Source of the DNA: an uncultured Bacteroidota bacterium
GTDB lineage: Bacteria > Bacteroidota > Bacteroidia > JABEUT01
Assembly (NCBI GenBank): GCA_903863935.1
Contig: CAIPDV010000026.1
Location: forward strand, 1 to 64,000
Direction: 5' to 3'
Length of the DNA: 64,000 nt
Below the pieces are notes generated by a model. It did no database searches and was not told the origin of the DNA. It was given only the letters and a program-made list of their open reading frames with translations. Positions 44,640 through 53,414 of this stretch are shown here, in pieces. The translations under genes were made by a program, and so were the position numbers. The stretch's first letter is position 1, and the number at the start of each line of letters is the position of its first letter.

Positions 44640-45026
44640 TTATTTCCCCTTAAAAAACGGCACCAATGTAAAAAATGCCAGTGCCGGGAAAAAGTGCATA
44701 GGGACTACCAATCCCGGAAATAATTCCGGATTCTTTATGTCAAATGGAAGGCTCATACTAATGGGGCTAATTATACTTGCAAACGACAATAATGCAATTA
44801 AAACATTGAGTATGCCCTTCCATTTTTCTTTTTTGAATCTTTCCAGTAACCAATAACTAAGGGCAATTAACATACACGCAATTATCGATACCCCGCTAAT
44901 AGAGCGGACGTTCACTATTTTATTGAATTCCGTTCCCTGGGTATTCTGGTAGATATTAAAGTAGATAATTCCTGCAGCCGATGCCAGCACACCAGCTAAA
45001 ATGCCATGTAGAAATGCCTTTTTCAT
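44640..45026 (-). CDS. Small four-helix membrane protein
   Basis: 128 residues with about four membrane segments (AFLHGILAGVLASAAGIIYF, SIIACMLIALSYWLLERF, ILNVLIALLSFASIISPI, HFFPALAFFTLVPFF). Family not recognised. It lies 9 nt downstream of the YceI gene on the same strand, so they are likely co-transcribed; a role in lipid or quinone-related stress together with YceI is only a guess. Confidence 0.68.
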   Translation of the reverse strand: MKKAFLHGILAGVLASAAGIIYFNIYQNTQGTEFNKIVNVRSISGVSIIACMLIALSYWLLERFKKEKWKGILNVLIALLSFASIISPISMSLPFDIKNPELFPGLVVPMHFFPALAFFTLVPFFKGK

Positions 45027-45035
45027 TATTGGTAA

Positions 45036-45566
45036 TTATTTAGTAACAGGTACCGAAACATCCACCTTTAAAATGGACGAAGCATGTGAATCCATGCCCT
45101 TATCTGTTCCCACGCCATAATCAAGGCGATTAATACTGAAACTTCCGGTAAAGGTATTATTGGCAAAAGTAAATGGAATGGTGAGGGGCTTTTGAACTCC
45201 TTTCATATCCAATGTTCCGGTAGCTTCATACCCTGTCGCGGTCTTTGTAATTTTGCTTGAGGTGAATTTAATAGCGGGGAATTTGGCCGCATTGAACCAA
45301 TTTTCATTTTTTGCTTTGTTGTTCTTCATGCCATTTCCCATATTAATAGAGTTTACATCAATGGTAACATCAAACTTAGAGCCTGCAAGATCATTTGCGT
45401 CGAACGAAATATCACCCTTAAATGAACTGAATACCCCGGCAGGGTCATCGCTGGTGAATTTTATGGAATAGCCATCGGCTATCTTCCATGTGGTGGCAGT
45501 ATATACTGTGAAAGCAGAAAACAGCATGGTGGCTGCTATGGCAATAGGAAAAATTAGTTTTTTCAT
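45036..45566 (-). CDS. YceI family periplasmic protein
   Basis: 176 residues from ATG 45566 (MKKLIFPIAIAATMLFSAFT), which begins a signal peptide; an extension to 45644 would add a non-signal leader and is not preferred. YceI features: WKIADGYSIKFTSDDPAGVFSSFKG (in part), GDISFDANDLAGSKFDVTID, GTLDMKGVQKPLTIPFTF. Members bind isoprenoid lipids in a beta-barrel-like lipocalin fold. Partner of the small membrane protein downstream. Confidence 0.9.
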   Translation of the reverse strand: MKKLIFPIAIAATMLFSAFTVYTATTWKIADGYSIKFTSDDPAGVFSSFKGDISFDANDLAGSKFDVTIDVNSINMGNGMKNNKAKNENWFNAAKFPAIKFTSSKITKTATGYEATGTLDMKGVQKPLTIPFTFANNTFTGSFSINRLDYGVGTDKGMDSHASSILKVDVSVPVTK

Positions 45567-45827
45567 TTTTAGTAGATTTAAATATTTTTTACAAAAGTCG
45601 TTACGAATCTCCGAAGGTAACTTAATGTAGTTTAAGAAATTCAAATACTTTGTCTTTTCTTTGACTTTTTCTTTACGAATTGGTTTATTGTGGTGATTTT
45701 AACATTTCTTATAACAATAAGGAGTGTTGATTTATCAAATCATTGGGCAACTAAAAAGTTAAAGAATACAGTTTTAAATTTTAGGTTGTAATATTTTAGT
45801 AGTTTTAAATTCTAAATAAAAATAGGT

Positions 45828-47357
45828 ATGAAGAAGCATCTACATTTCACTTTGTTAATAGTGTTGTTTACAGGACTGCAACTGGTAAACGCCCAAAAAA
45901 GATCAGGTGGTCAGCATGCCAGCCATGGGGATAGTGCCCTGGGCGGGAAAAATGATAGTGTTGCACCACCGGTAATTACTCATCATCAAATTACCATTGA
46001 TGGCAAAACCATTAATTATACTGCAACGGCAGGATATATGCCGATGAAAGATAAAAATGAAAATGTGCTTGCTAAAATATTCTACATCGCCTATACGGCT
46101 GATGCAGAACCTGCAAATAAGCGCCCCGTTACATATGTTTTTAATGGAGGACCAGGATCTTCATCTATTTGGCTGCACATGGGTGCTATTGGTCCGGTGA
46201 GGGTTCATTTTGGCGATGACAAGGGAACATCTCCTGCACCACCATTCACCTATGGTGATAATGAAAATTCATGGATTGGTTTTACCGATCTTGTTTTTAT
46301 TGACCCTGTTTCCACTGGATTCAGCCGCCCTAATAAAGGAGTGGAGCCTGCCAAATTTCACGGGTATTCCGAAGATATTGCTTCTGTTGGTGATTTTATC
46401 CGAATGTATACAACACGCAATGGCCGCTGGGGGAGCCCCAAATTTCTGACGGGTGAAAGTTATGGAACCACACGTGCATCGGGCCTCTCAGGCTATTTGC
46501 AAGATGCCTATGGTATGTATTTGAATGGGATCACACTGGTTTCTTCCGTATTAAATTTCCAGTATATCGACTTTAACAGAGGTAATGATTTGCCTTATGC
46601 ACTATTCCTTCCAACCTATGCTGCAACAGCTCAGTACCATAAAAAACTCGCACCGGAATTGGAAGCATTAAACGTAGAACAACTCGCTAAAAAGGTTGAA
46701 ACATTTGCTTCCGGAACATATACGTTGTTCCTGATGCAGGGGGATAAAGCCTCGGCAGACCTCACCAATAAAGTGATAGATTCTTTAAGTTACTTCACCG
46801 GATTATCAAAAAATTATGTAAAAGGTTCGAATGAACGCATACGCGACCATCGTTTTTTTAAAGAGATATTGAGGGATGAAAGCAAAACCGTTGGAAGATA
46901 TGATTCCCGTTACACAGGAGAAGATGCGGATGATGCAGGGGAAGGGTTCTCCTATGACCCAAGTTATTCGGCTGTAAGCGGATTATTTAATGGAGCACTT
47001 AACGAATATATGCGCAAGGACTTGAACTATAAAAGCGATATGCCATATGAAGCCCTTACTAATGTATGGCCCTGGTCTTTACCTGAAAATGGCTACCTGG
47101 ATGTTTCTGAAACCTTACGCCAGGCAATGACCCAAAACCCTTCATTAAAAGTAATGGTTTGCTGCGGGTATTATGATTTGGCAACTCCTTTTTATAACGC
47201 TGAATATGCGGTTGATCACATGGGCTTGAGAGCTGATGTGAGAAATAATATAATTCTTACCTATTATAATGCCGGGCACATGATGTACGTAACGAAAGAA
47301 GATGATGCGAAGCTAAAAGCAGATGCCATTAAGTTTTACCAGGGAGCAATAAAATAG
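45828..47357 (+). CDS. S10 family serine carboxypeptidase
   Basis: 509 residues; signal peptide ends LVNAQ. Alpha/beta hydrolase fold of the carboxypeptidase Y type. Oxyanion/substrate motif NGGPGSSSIW, nucleophile Ser211 in LTGESYGTTRA, Asp in CGYYDLATP and His in NAGHMMYV complete the triad. It should remove C-terminal residues from peptides in the periplasm or outside. Together with the S53 and M1 enzymes nearby it points to peptide scavenging. Single-gene unit. Confidence 0.93.
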   Translation: MKKHLHFTLLIVLFTGLQLVNAQKRSGGQHASHGDSALGGKNDSVAPPVITHHQITIDGKTINYTATAGYMPMKDKNENVLAKIFYIAYTADAEPANKRPVTYVFNGGPGSSSIWLHMGAIGPVRVHFGDDKGTSPAPPFTYGDNENSWIGFTDLVFIDPVSTGFSRPNKGVEPAKFHGYSEDIASVGDFIRMYTTRNGRWGSPKFLTGESYGTTRASGLSGYLQDAYGMYLNGITLVSSVLNFQYIDFNRGNDLPYALFLPTYAATAQYHKKLAPELEALNVEQLAKKVETFASGTYTLFLMQGDKASADLTNKVIDSLSYFTGLSKNYVKGSNERIRDHRFFKEILRDESKTVGRYDSRYTGEDADDAGEGFSYDPSYSAVSGLFNGALNEYMRKDLNYKSDMPYEALTNVWPWSLPENGYLDVSETLRQAMTQNPSLKVMVCCGYYDLATPFYNAEYAVDHMGLRADVRNNIILTYYNAGHMMYVTKEDDAKLKADAIKFYQGAIK

Positions 47358-47372
47358 GGTAGGGGATTTAAC

Positions 47373-47390
47373 AAGTTCTCAATAGAACTT
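47373..47390. terminator. Bidirectional hairpin
   Basis: AAGTTCT pairs with AGAACTT around a CAAT loop, between the convergent S10 gene and the outer-membrane protein gene; it overlaps the last codons of the latter. Confidence 0.55.
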
Positions 47391-48740
47391 TTGCTTTTCA
47401 AACCAGCTGTCATCAAATGTGAAGCCGAACATCAGCTTAACATAGTCCTGTTTGATAAGATTATTTGAGGTAGTGCCCATTGATCCAACCTGAATCCCCA
47501 GGTTCACAACGGCAGAACGTTTGTAAGGGCGGAATAGGCCTACTGGTAAACCCAATCCAGCTGAAACACTCATATCTTTTAATGGTGTATTGTACAAATC
47601 AAGATAATTCTGACCATACGAAGCTCCTAAGCGGTAATGTATGCGCTGAAAATACGAAGTGGCGTACATTTTCTTAGGCACATATTGAATTCCAACACCA
47701 TATTTATAGCTGTTGATAAGGTTTTCAGACTGGCCGAAATCAGAATATTGACTCCATTGAGACATTGTGTAGTCAAATGAAAAGGTCCATTTTTCCCCTT
47801 TTTTAATTGTAATACCGGCACCATAAATTGCAGGCATTTTTAACTTCCCTACATAACTGGTATCTGTTAAAGTATCCATATTTACTATAGAACTTCCATT
47901 GTAATATTGAGAGCCTGAAAAACTGCTGTAATTAGCATTCAGGTTAATTGGAGGAGCATAGGTTAAGCCTATGGTGGCGTACCAGTTTTTTTCCTGATGA
48001 TCTTTATCCGGACATTTATACAAAGTTACAGAATACATCATCCCGAAGTCGGCATAAAAAGAATGTACCCCTACATTTTCAAGTTTCAATGTGCTGAATT
48101 GGTTGCTGTTTGGGAAATAGATATCTTCTTCGTTGGTAAGGTTACCAAATATATAAGAGATGTTTGCACCCAATGAAAGGCCTTTAAACGGGGAGTATGC
48201 TCCCCCTAAAAATACTTTGTTAAAACCACCAATACCCTGATATTGATTTTGAACCGTGATACTGTCTACTGTATTGAACTGACTGATATTATAACCCAGT
48301 GAGCTGACAGGGGTAAGCCCCATGGATAATCCCACATGCCTGCTTACAGGCATATTCAAAACAATGTAAGATAAATAGGCATTATTGCTTTTTGAAGTTT
48401 GTCCTTCTGTGCTTAGCTTTAAAATATTGTCTACTATCCCAGTTTCAAAAGATGCCATTTTAATACCACCTTTCCCCGATGTGTCCTGGTAGGGAATAAA
48501 TCCATAAGCATAGGAAGCCGGATTCTTCAGATTTATAAAGAAAGGGGTTATTGAATCGTTGTGATAGGCAATACCGGTTCCACCCATAGAGAAATTAAGT
48601 ACGCTGCTCTGATCTTGCAAGTCACCTATACCATACCGTGAATAGGGTGATATATCACTTGACTGGGCTGAGGCAGTTCCCGCGCTGAATAAGGCCAACA
48701 ACAATAAAAGAGCCGAGAATAGTTTAAAAGCTTTGTTCAT
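47379..48740 (-). CDS. Outer-membrane beta-barrel protein
   Basis: 453 residues; signal peptide ends GTASAQ. The start DISPYSRYGIGDLQ, the block MGGTGIAYHND and many alternating strands with PFKGLSLGANISYIFG and AVNLGIQVGSMG match the Bacteroidota outer-membrane proteins of the FadL-like type. It probably forms a barrel for hydrophobic compounds, or assists envelope assembly. The gene follows coaX by 4 nt, an order seen in many Bacteroidota, usually next to lptC, which here lies at 57.1 kb instead. Confidence 0.82.
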   Translation of the reverse strand: MNKAFKLFSALLLLLALFSAGTASAQSSDISPYSRYGIGDLQDQSSVLNFSMGGTGIAYHNDSITPFFINLKNPASYAYGFIPYQDTSGKGGIKMASFETGIVDNILKLSTEGQTSKSNNAYLSYIVLNMPVSRHVGLSMGLTPVSSLGYNISQFNTVDSITVQNQYQGIGGFNKVFLGGAYSPFKGLSLGANISYIFGNLTNEEDIYFPNSNQFSTLKLENVGVHSFYADFGMMYSVTLYKCPDKDHQEKNWYATIGLTYAPPINLNANYSSFSGSQYYNGSSIVNMDTLTDTSYVGKLKMPAIYGAGITIKKGEKWTFSFDYTMSQWSQYSDFGQSENLINSYKYGVGIQYVPKKMYATSYFQRIHYRLGASYGQNYLDLYNTPLKDMSVSAGLGLPVGLFRPYKRSAVVNLGIQVGSMGTTSNNLIKQDYVKLMFGFTFDDSWFEKQKFY

Positions 48741-48744
48741 TATT

Positions 48745-49506
48745 TTACTGAGATCTTTTAGCAGGTGCGAGATTGCTTTGGTTATGAAAAGGCGACAAAA
48801 TTACATTAAGTCCTGTAAGCACCAAGAAAGGTTCGGCTTTTATTTTGATTTTAAGACTTTTTAACAACCAGGCACTATCTCCTCCGGAGAGAATAATTTT
48901 CAAATCTTTATGCTTTGATAGGTATGTTGTTGCAATGCCCTCCACCTCTTTAATCATTCCTTGTTGGACGCCGGATCTGATGGATTCCTCCGTTGTGCTT
49001 CCGGTAAGGGTTTTAAAATTACTATCCGCTGTAATTAGTGGGAGCTTGCCAGTAAAATAATTCAAGGCTTTATAACGCATTTCCAATCCGGGAGATATGC
49101 TGCCTCCCTTATAGACTCCTTTGTTATCTATAAAATCATAGGTAATACACGTTCCGGCATTAATTACCAGAATGTTCTTTCCCATGCCTGTCGACCATGC
49201 CCCGCAAACAGCTGCAAGCCGATCCATGCCAAGGGTTTGGGGAGTTTTATAGGCCACCTTTACAGGCACTGGGGTTTTATAGGAAAGCTCAACAAAACGG
49301 GTATGCGCCGAGAGCTGTTTTTTTATTTCTGCCGGATATTCTTTAACACTGCATAAAATAGCGTTCTCAATCGTGGGGTTTTCCTTAAAAATGGCCTTAA
49401 TAGTTGATAAGTTAAAGGAGTCGTAGGTAGTGTTCTTCACCAATTTGCCTTTAACAAATAGCCCTGTTTTAACCCTTGAGTTGCCTATATCTATTGTCAG
49501 ATTCAT
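48745..49506 (-). CDS. coaX: Type III pantothenate kinase
   Basis: 253 residues, ASKHA fold. Phosphate-1 motif TIDIGNSRVKTGLF, the block TLGMDRLAAVCGAW, phosphate-2 motif VINAGTCITYDFID, and SPGLEMRYKALNYFTGKLP. It phosphorylates pantothenate in the first step of coenzyme A synthesis. It has its own promoter and leads into the outer-membrane protein gene. Confidence 0.94.
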   Translation of the reverse strand: MNLTIDIGNSRVKTGLFVKGKLVKNTTYDSFNLSTIKAIFKENPTIENAILCSVKEYPAEIKKQLSAHTRFVELSYKTPVPVKVAYKTPQTLGMDRLAAVCGAWSTGMGKNILVINAGTCITYDFIDNKGVYKGGSISPGLEMRYKALNYFTGKLPLITADSNFKTLTGSTTEESIRSGVQQGMIKEVEGIATTYLSKHKDLKIILSGGDSAWLLKSLKIKIKAEPFLVLTGLNVILSPFHNQSNLAPAKRSQ

Positions 49507-49521
49507 TTTTTAAAATCAGCC

Positions 49522-49529
49522 CAAAGCTA
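49522..49529 (-). promoter_or_regulatory. Promoter -7 box TAGCTTTG (minus)
   Basis: TAnnTTTG match 15 nt upstream of the coaX start codon. Confidence 0.55.
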
Positions 49530-49599
49530 AGTAAAATCAATTTGATGATTTTGTAGCAGGTTAATATATTAACTATGAGATTGATATGGACAACTTCAT

Positions 49600-49631
49600 C
49601 AAATTACCAAATTATCAAATCACCAAATCAG
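49600..49631. repeat. 4x8-nt word array upstream of tRNA-Phe
   Basis: Four octamers in exact tandem: CAAATTAC, CAAATTAT, CAAATCAC, CAAATCAG. The array ends 8 nt before the tRNA promoter box, so it covers the -33 region. Confidence 0.8.
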
Positions 49632-49639
49632 TTTTTTAT

Positions 49640-49647
49640 TACTTTTG
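49640..49647 (+). promoter_or_regulatory. tRNA-Phe promoter -7 box TACTTTTG
   Basis: TAnnTTTG match 16 nt before the 5' end of tRNA-Phe. Confidence 0.6.
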
Positions 49648-49663
49648 CGCCCCCTGTTTAAAA

Positions 49664-49736
49664 GGTGCCATAGCTCAGCTGGTAGAGCGAAGGACTGAAA
49701 ATCCTTGCGTCGCTGGTTCAATTCCAGCTGGCACCA
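49664..49736 (+). tRNA. tRNA-Phe (GAA)
   Basis: 73-nt cloverleaf. Acceptor stem GGTGCCA/TGGCACC, D-arm GCTCAGCTGGTAGAGC, anticodon arm AAGGA-CTGAAAA-TCCTT with anticodon GAA, T-arm CTGGTTCAATTCCAG, discriminator A. The 3' CCA is not encoded and must be added by the nucleotidyltransferase. Confidence 0.97.
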
Positions 49737-49741
49737 CAACC

Positions 49742-49770
49742 AAAAAGCCTTATTTATTAAGGCTTTTTTT
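49742..49770 (+). terminator. Terminator of tRNA-Phe
   Basis: AAAAAGCCTTA pairs with TAAGGCTTTTT around a short loop, then TT. It lies 5 nt after the tRNA. Confidence 0.85.
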
Positions 49771-49793
49771 ATGCCTAAGTTGGAATAGGCTGT

Positions 49794-49801
49794 TATCTTT
49801 G
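49794..49801 (+). promoter_or_regulatory. Promoter -7 box TATCTTTG
   Basis: TAnnTTTG match 62 nt before the start of the 188-aa secreted protein gene. Confidence 0.45.
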
Positions 49802-49863
49802 TGGTGGGTTAAAGGCTTATTCAGATAATGGGCGATTTCATCCTATTGAATTAGCAGTTTTTT

Positions 49864-50430
49864 ATGAAAAGAAATTTAGTTGTGTTTTTTATTTTGTGCT
49901 GTTCTGTCGTTTGCAATGCGCAGAAAGACACAATCAAAGCCGCCAGTCTATTATTTGAAAAACCAAATTCAAAATGGTTCCTGAAAGAAATTAAGGACAC
50001 ATGTGGGTGGACCATATATTCTTACAAACGGGAGCCTATTATCGACAGTGAAGGTCGTAGCATAATTCCCAATATTGCTTTCATAGTTGAATCTATACCC
50101 GATACCGTTACTATAGACGTGATGCAGTATTCTATACATAGGCGTGGACAATTTCCTGCTAAAACTATTGGCATGTTCTCGGGAGAAGGCGGAAATTCAG
50201 ACCCGAAGTATGAAAAACAGAATGCCGCAGGAATGCCAAAAATGCAATACAAAAATGCTATGGGATTTAAAGCGATTTATAAGGACATGGCAGGGGAACA
50301 TTCAATTTATCTTGTTTTCCTCTTAAATAAACACAAAGGAGTAACAGTCATTATGGATATGACAAGTGAACTTTTTGAAAAATATGGAAAAGAGTTTAAT
50401 GATGGATTATTGTCTATAACTGAAATGTAG
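49864..50430 (+). CDS. Secreted protein of unknown function
   Basis: 188 residues; signal peptide ends VVCNAQ. The mature part has a PsbP/DUF1795-like look: early SSKWFLKEIKDT-type strand (SKWFLKEIKDTCGWTIYSYK in part), then FKAIYKDMAGEHSIYLVFLLN and a C-terminal helix (SELFEKYGKEFNDGLLSI). The resemblance is by pattern only. It converges with the DnaE-type gene, 5 nt apart. Confidence 0.68.
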   Translation: MKRNLVVFFILCCSVVCNAQKDTIKAASLLFEKPNSKWFLKEIKDTCGWTIYSYKREPIIDSEGRSIIPNIAFIVESIPDTVTIDVMQYSIHRRGQFPAKTIGMFSGEGGNSDPKYEKQNAAGMPKMQYKNAMGFKAIYKDMAGEHSIYLVFLLNKHKGVTVIMDMTSELFEKYGKEFNDGLLSITEM

Positions 50431-50435
50431 TTTAA

Positions 50436-53384
50436 TTACCCATTATCCGGATTAATAGTCGCCAGCCTGTACATTTGCTCCACTTCCACGTAAAGAAAAT
50501 CAAATTCTTCTTTAACCAGGCCTTTTAACAGATAACATCCTGAACCCTGAAAGCGGTATTGCCTTGCCGATTGTGGAAAATGGACGGAGTCTATCCAATT
50601 CCCTTCATTATCTATAAATGTGCCGAAATACATTCGGTCTCCTTTGGAAGTACTGGTATTTTTTGTTGTGACTAAGTACCCGACAATTTCAACGGTTTTT
50701 CCGATTTTATCCCGCAATTCATTTGCGGTAAGGTTGCTGGGTATTTTTTCACGCATTAGCTTGAAAGGGGAACATAATGAGAATCCGAGCAATTCAATTT
50801 CATCAAAAGCATCGTCCTGCCATTTGTTTATTAGTTCAGGAAGCACATATTTTTTTGAATTCACATTAAAGAGCTCTTTTTCAGGATAGGTTTTTTTAAC
50901 CGGTTGCAGGAGGGAATATATCTCCCACAAAAGTTCTTTTTTGTTTTTTCCGGTAAACTGAAAAGCTCCCACGCGTATAAGTAACCTAAGTTGTTCAACT
51001 GAGATGGCTACTCGTTTTGTAAAATCCTCCAGGCTTTTAAATACCCCGTTTCGCTGGCGTTCGGCAAAAATTGCATACACAACTTTGTCTTCCAAGCCCG
51101 CTATTCTGTTAAGCCCTAAATAAATAGTATCGTCTGCAATTTCACATTTATCGGAACTGTTGTTTACGCAAGGCGGAAAATTTTTTGCTCCATGCATCCG
51201 AGCTTCGTGTACATATAAGTCCGTGCGATAAAACCCGCCGCCATTATTGAGAGTAGCGACTATATATTCCAATGGAAAATAAGCTTTTAAATAAAGTGCC
51301 TGGAAACTCTCCACTGCATAACTAGCCGAGTGACCTTTGGAAAAGGCATAGTTGGCAAAGCTTTCTATCTGAGTCCATATATCGAATACTGTTTTTTCAG
51401 AGTATCCTTTTTCAATACAGTTTTTAAAAAAGTTACCTCTCACCAATGCAAATTCATTCCGCTGCTTGAATTTCCATGACATACCCCGTCGCAAGTAATC
51501 TGCTTCCGCCAATGATAAGCCTGCAAAAAAATGCGCCACTTTAATCACATCTTCCTGGTAAACCATTACGCCATATGTTTCGGCAAGCAATTCATATAAC
51601 TCTGGAATTTCTTTTTTTGCTTTTTCTCTTGCGTCTTCATTACGGTAACGTAAAATATATTCCCGCATCATTCCGCTTTTCGATACTCCCGGTCGAATAA
51701 TAGAACTTGCAGCAACAAGCCGTAAGTAATCGTCCGCCCGTAGTTTTGCAAGTAACATCCGCATAGCAGGCGATTCGATATAAAAGCAACCTATGCATTT
51801 ACCAAGTTTTAAAAGCCCTTGTACTTTTTTGTCGGTTTTAAATTTTTGTATGTCGTGAATGTCTATATCAACTCCTTTGTTTTGCTTAATAATATCCAGC
51901 GCATCTTTTATTTTTCCCAGCCCCCGCTGACTCAAAATATCGAATTTATATAGGCCAATATCTTCCGCCTCCAACATACTGAATTGTGTGGTAGGATATC
52001 CTTTGGGAGGCATAAACGTAGCACTATAATGGGTAATCGGTTCTTCTGAAATTAAAATTCCACTGGAGTGAATACTTAGATGATTCGGGAAACCTTGTAT
52101 GAGTTTGCTGTAAGTCAGCACATATTTGCCAAGTGTATCGGCTTGTTTAATATCCTGTAGTGCTTGTAACTTGTCGATATGTTCAGGCGTTAAGCCAAAT
52201 ACTTTTCCCAATTCACGTATTACCGCATCGTGCTGATAAGTGTTATAAGAACCAAGTAAAGCAGTTTTCGTATAGCCAAACCTTTCAAAAATATAATGTG
52301 TAATATCATCCCGGTCGGTCCATGAAAAATCAATATCAAAGTCAGGCGGGTTGCTGCGCGACGGATTAATAAACCGCTCAAAATACAGATCCAGTTCAAT
52401 GGGGTCGACATCGGTAATGCGCAGCAAATAAGCTACCATGCTATTTGCACCACTACCCCTGCCAACATAATAATAGTCCTTGCTTTGTGCATACTGAATG
52501 ATATCCCAGTTGATAAGAAAATAAGAAGCAAAATGCATTTGACTTATTACTTGTAATTCCATCTCCATACGCTTCAGCACCGTATCCGACGGATTTTTGT
52601 AACGGTACCTCAACCCTTTTTCACATTCTGTTCTCAAGAGTTCGAGGTCGCCTTCAAGGCTGCCGGTATAGTGTTTCAGGTTTTTATTGGAAAATTTTCC
52701 GTACTCAAATGAAATAGTACAATCATTTAAAATCCGTTCAGTATTTGCAATTAACGCCGGATATTCTTTAAAAGCCGAATAGAGTTCACCCTTCGTAAGC
52801 ATCATTTCATCGGGGCTTGTTTGCTCGCTTTTGGGAAGCTGACTCAATAGTAAATTTAAATTGATTGCACGCAATAATCGGTGTGCATTAAAATGTTTTT
52901 TTTCTATAAAAGTCGTCGGCTGCATCACTACCATTTTATCGAATAGCGATTTATCTCTAGAAAGAGATAAGCGCATGAGGTCATTCACCGCAACTCCGAT
53001 AAATTCGGTTTCCTTTAACTTCCACCCTGTATAGTTTTGAAGGGGATAAATAATATAACAATTAGAAAACTCAGGAGCTATTGCATCAAAGTCTTTTTTC
53101 TCATGAAGATGTTGAGTAAGGTGTATGTTGAGTTCGTTAAAACCCGCATTATTCCTGGCAATCCCCACATATTGCTGATGGATGCCGTTCCGGAAATCAA
53201 CTCCCAATATGGGTTTAAGCCCCTGCTTTTCTGATAGCCTGACAGCATCAATACAGGCAGAAGTATTATTAATATCGGACAATACAAAAGAAGAATATCC
53301 TTTTACCGCAACCTCATTTAAGAGTTCCTCGGTGCTGAGTGTTCCGTAGCCGAAGCTGTAATATGTATGGCAGTTGAGAAGCAT
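50436..53384 (-). CDS. DnaE-type DNA polymerase III alpha (SOS/mutagenesis type)
   Basis: 982 residues, shorter than replicative DnaE (~1160). The N-terminal PHP domain starts LLNCHTYYSFGYGTLSTEELL, with the first metal-binding His motif degraded. Catalytic Asp residues lie in PPDFDIDFSWTDRDD and LYKFDILSQRG. A helix-hairpin-helix region and an OB-fold (KTVEIVGYLVTTKNT) follow. It lacks the extended C-terminal tau-binding part. The gene is 30 nt behind dinB and near an S24 repressor, the usual setting of inducible error-prone DnaE2-like polymerases in Bacteroidota. It likely extends DNA past lesions. Confidence 0.88.
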   Translation of the reverse strand: MLLNCHTYYSFGYGTLSTEELLNEVAVKGYSSFVLSDINNTSACIDAVRLSEKQGLKPILGVDFRNGIHQQYVGIARNNAGFNELNIHLTQHLHEKKDFDAIAPEFSNCYIIYPLQNYTGWKLKETEFIGVAVNDLMRLSLSRDKSLFDKMVVMQPTTFIEKKHFNAHRLLRAINLNLLLSQLPKSEQTSPDEMMLTKGELYSAFKEYPALIANTERILNDCTISFEYGKFSNKNLKHYTGSLEGDLELLRTECEKGLRYRYKNPSDTVLKRMEMELQVISQMHFASYFLINWDIIQYAQSKDYYYVGRGSGANSMVAYLLRITDVDPIELDLYFERFINPSRSNPPDFDIDFSWTDRDDITHYIFERFGYTKTALLGSYNTYQHDAVIRELGKVFGLTPEHIDKLQALQDIKQADTLGKYVLTYSKLIQGFPNHLSIHSSGILISEEPITHYSATFMPPKGYPTTQFSMLEAEDIGLYKFDILSQRGLGKIKDALDIIKQNKGVDIDIHDIQKFKTDKKVQGLLKLGKCIGCFYIESPAMRMLLAKLRADDYLRLVAASSIIRPGVSKSGMMREYILRYRNEDAREKAKKEIPELYELLAETYGVMVYQEDVIKVAHFFAGLSLAEADYLRRGMSWKFKQRNEFALVRGNFFKNCIEKGYSEKTVFDIWTQIESFANYAFSKGHSASYAVESFQALYLKAYFPLEYIVATLNNGGGFYRTDLYVHEARMHGAKNFPPCVNNSSDKCEIADDTIYLGLNRIAGLEDKVVYAIFAERQRNGVFKSLEDFTKRVAISVEQLRLLIRVGAFQFTGKNKKELLWEIYSLLQPVKKTYPEKELFNVNSKKYVLPELINKWQDDAFDEIELLGFSLCSPFKLMREKIPSNLTANELRDKIGKTVEIVGYLVTTKNTSTSKGDRMYFGTFIDNEGNWIDSVHFPQSARQYRFQGSGCYLLKGLVKEEFDFLYVEVEQMYRLATINPDNG

Positions 53385-53414
53385 TGGAAAAAGATATGCA
53401 TTGGGAAATAACTA

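Noticed and set aside
45567..45644. 26-residue N-terminal extension of the YceI protein
   Set aside because: The signal peptide begins at the internal Met (45566).
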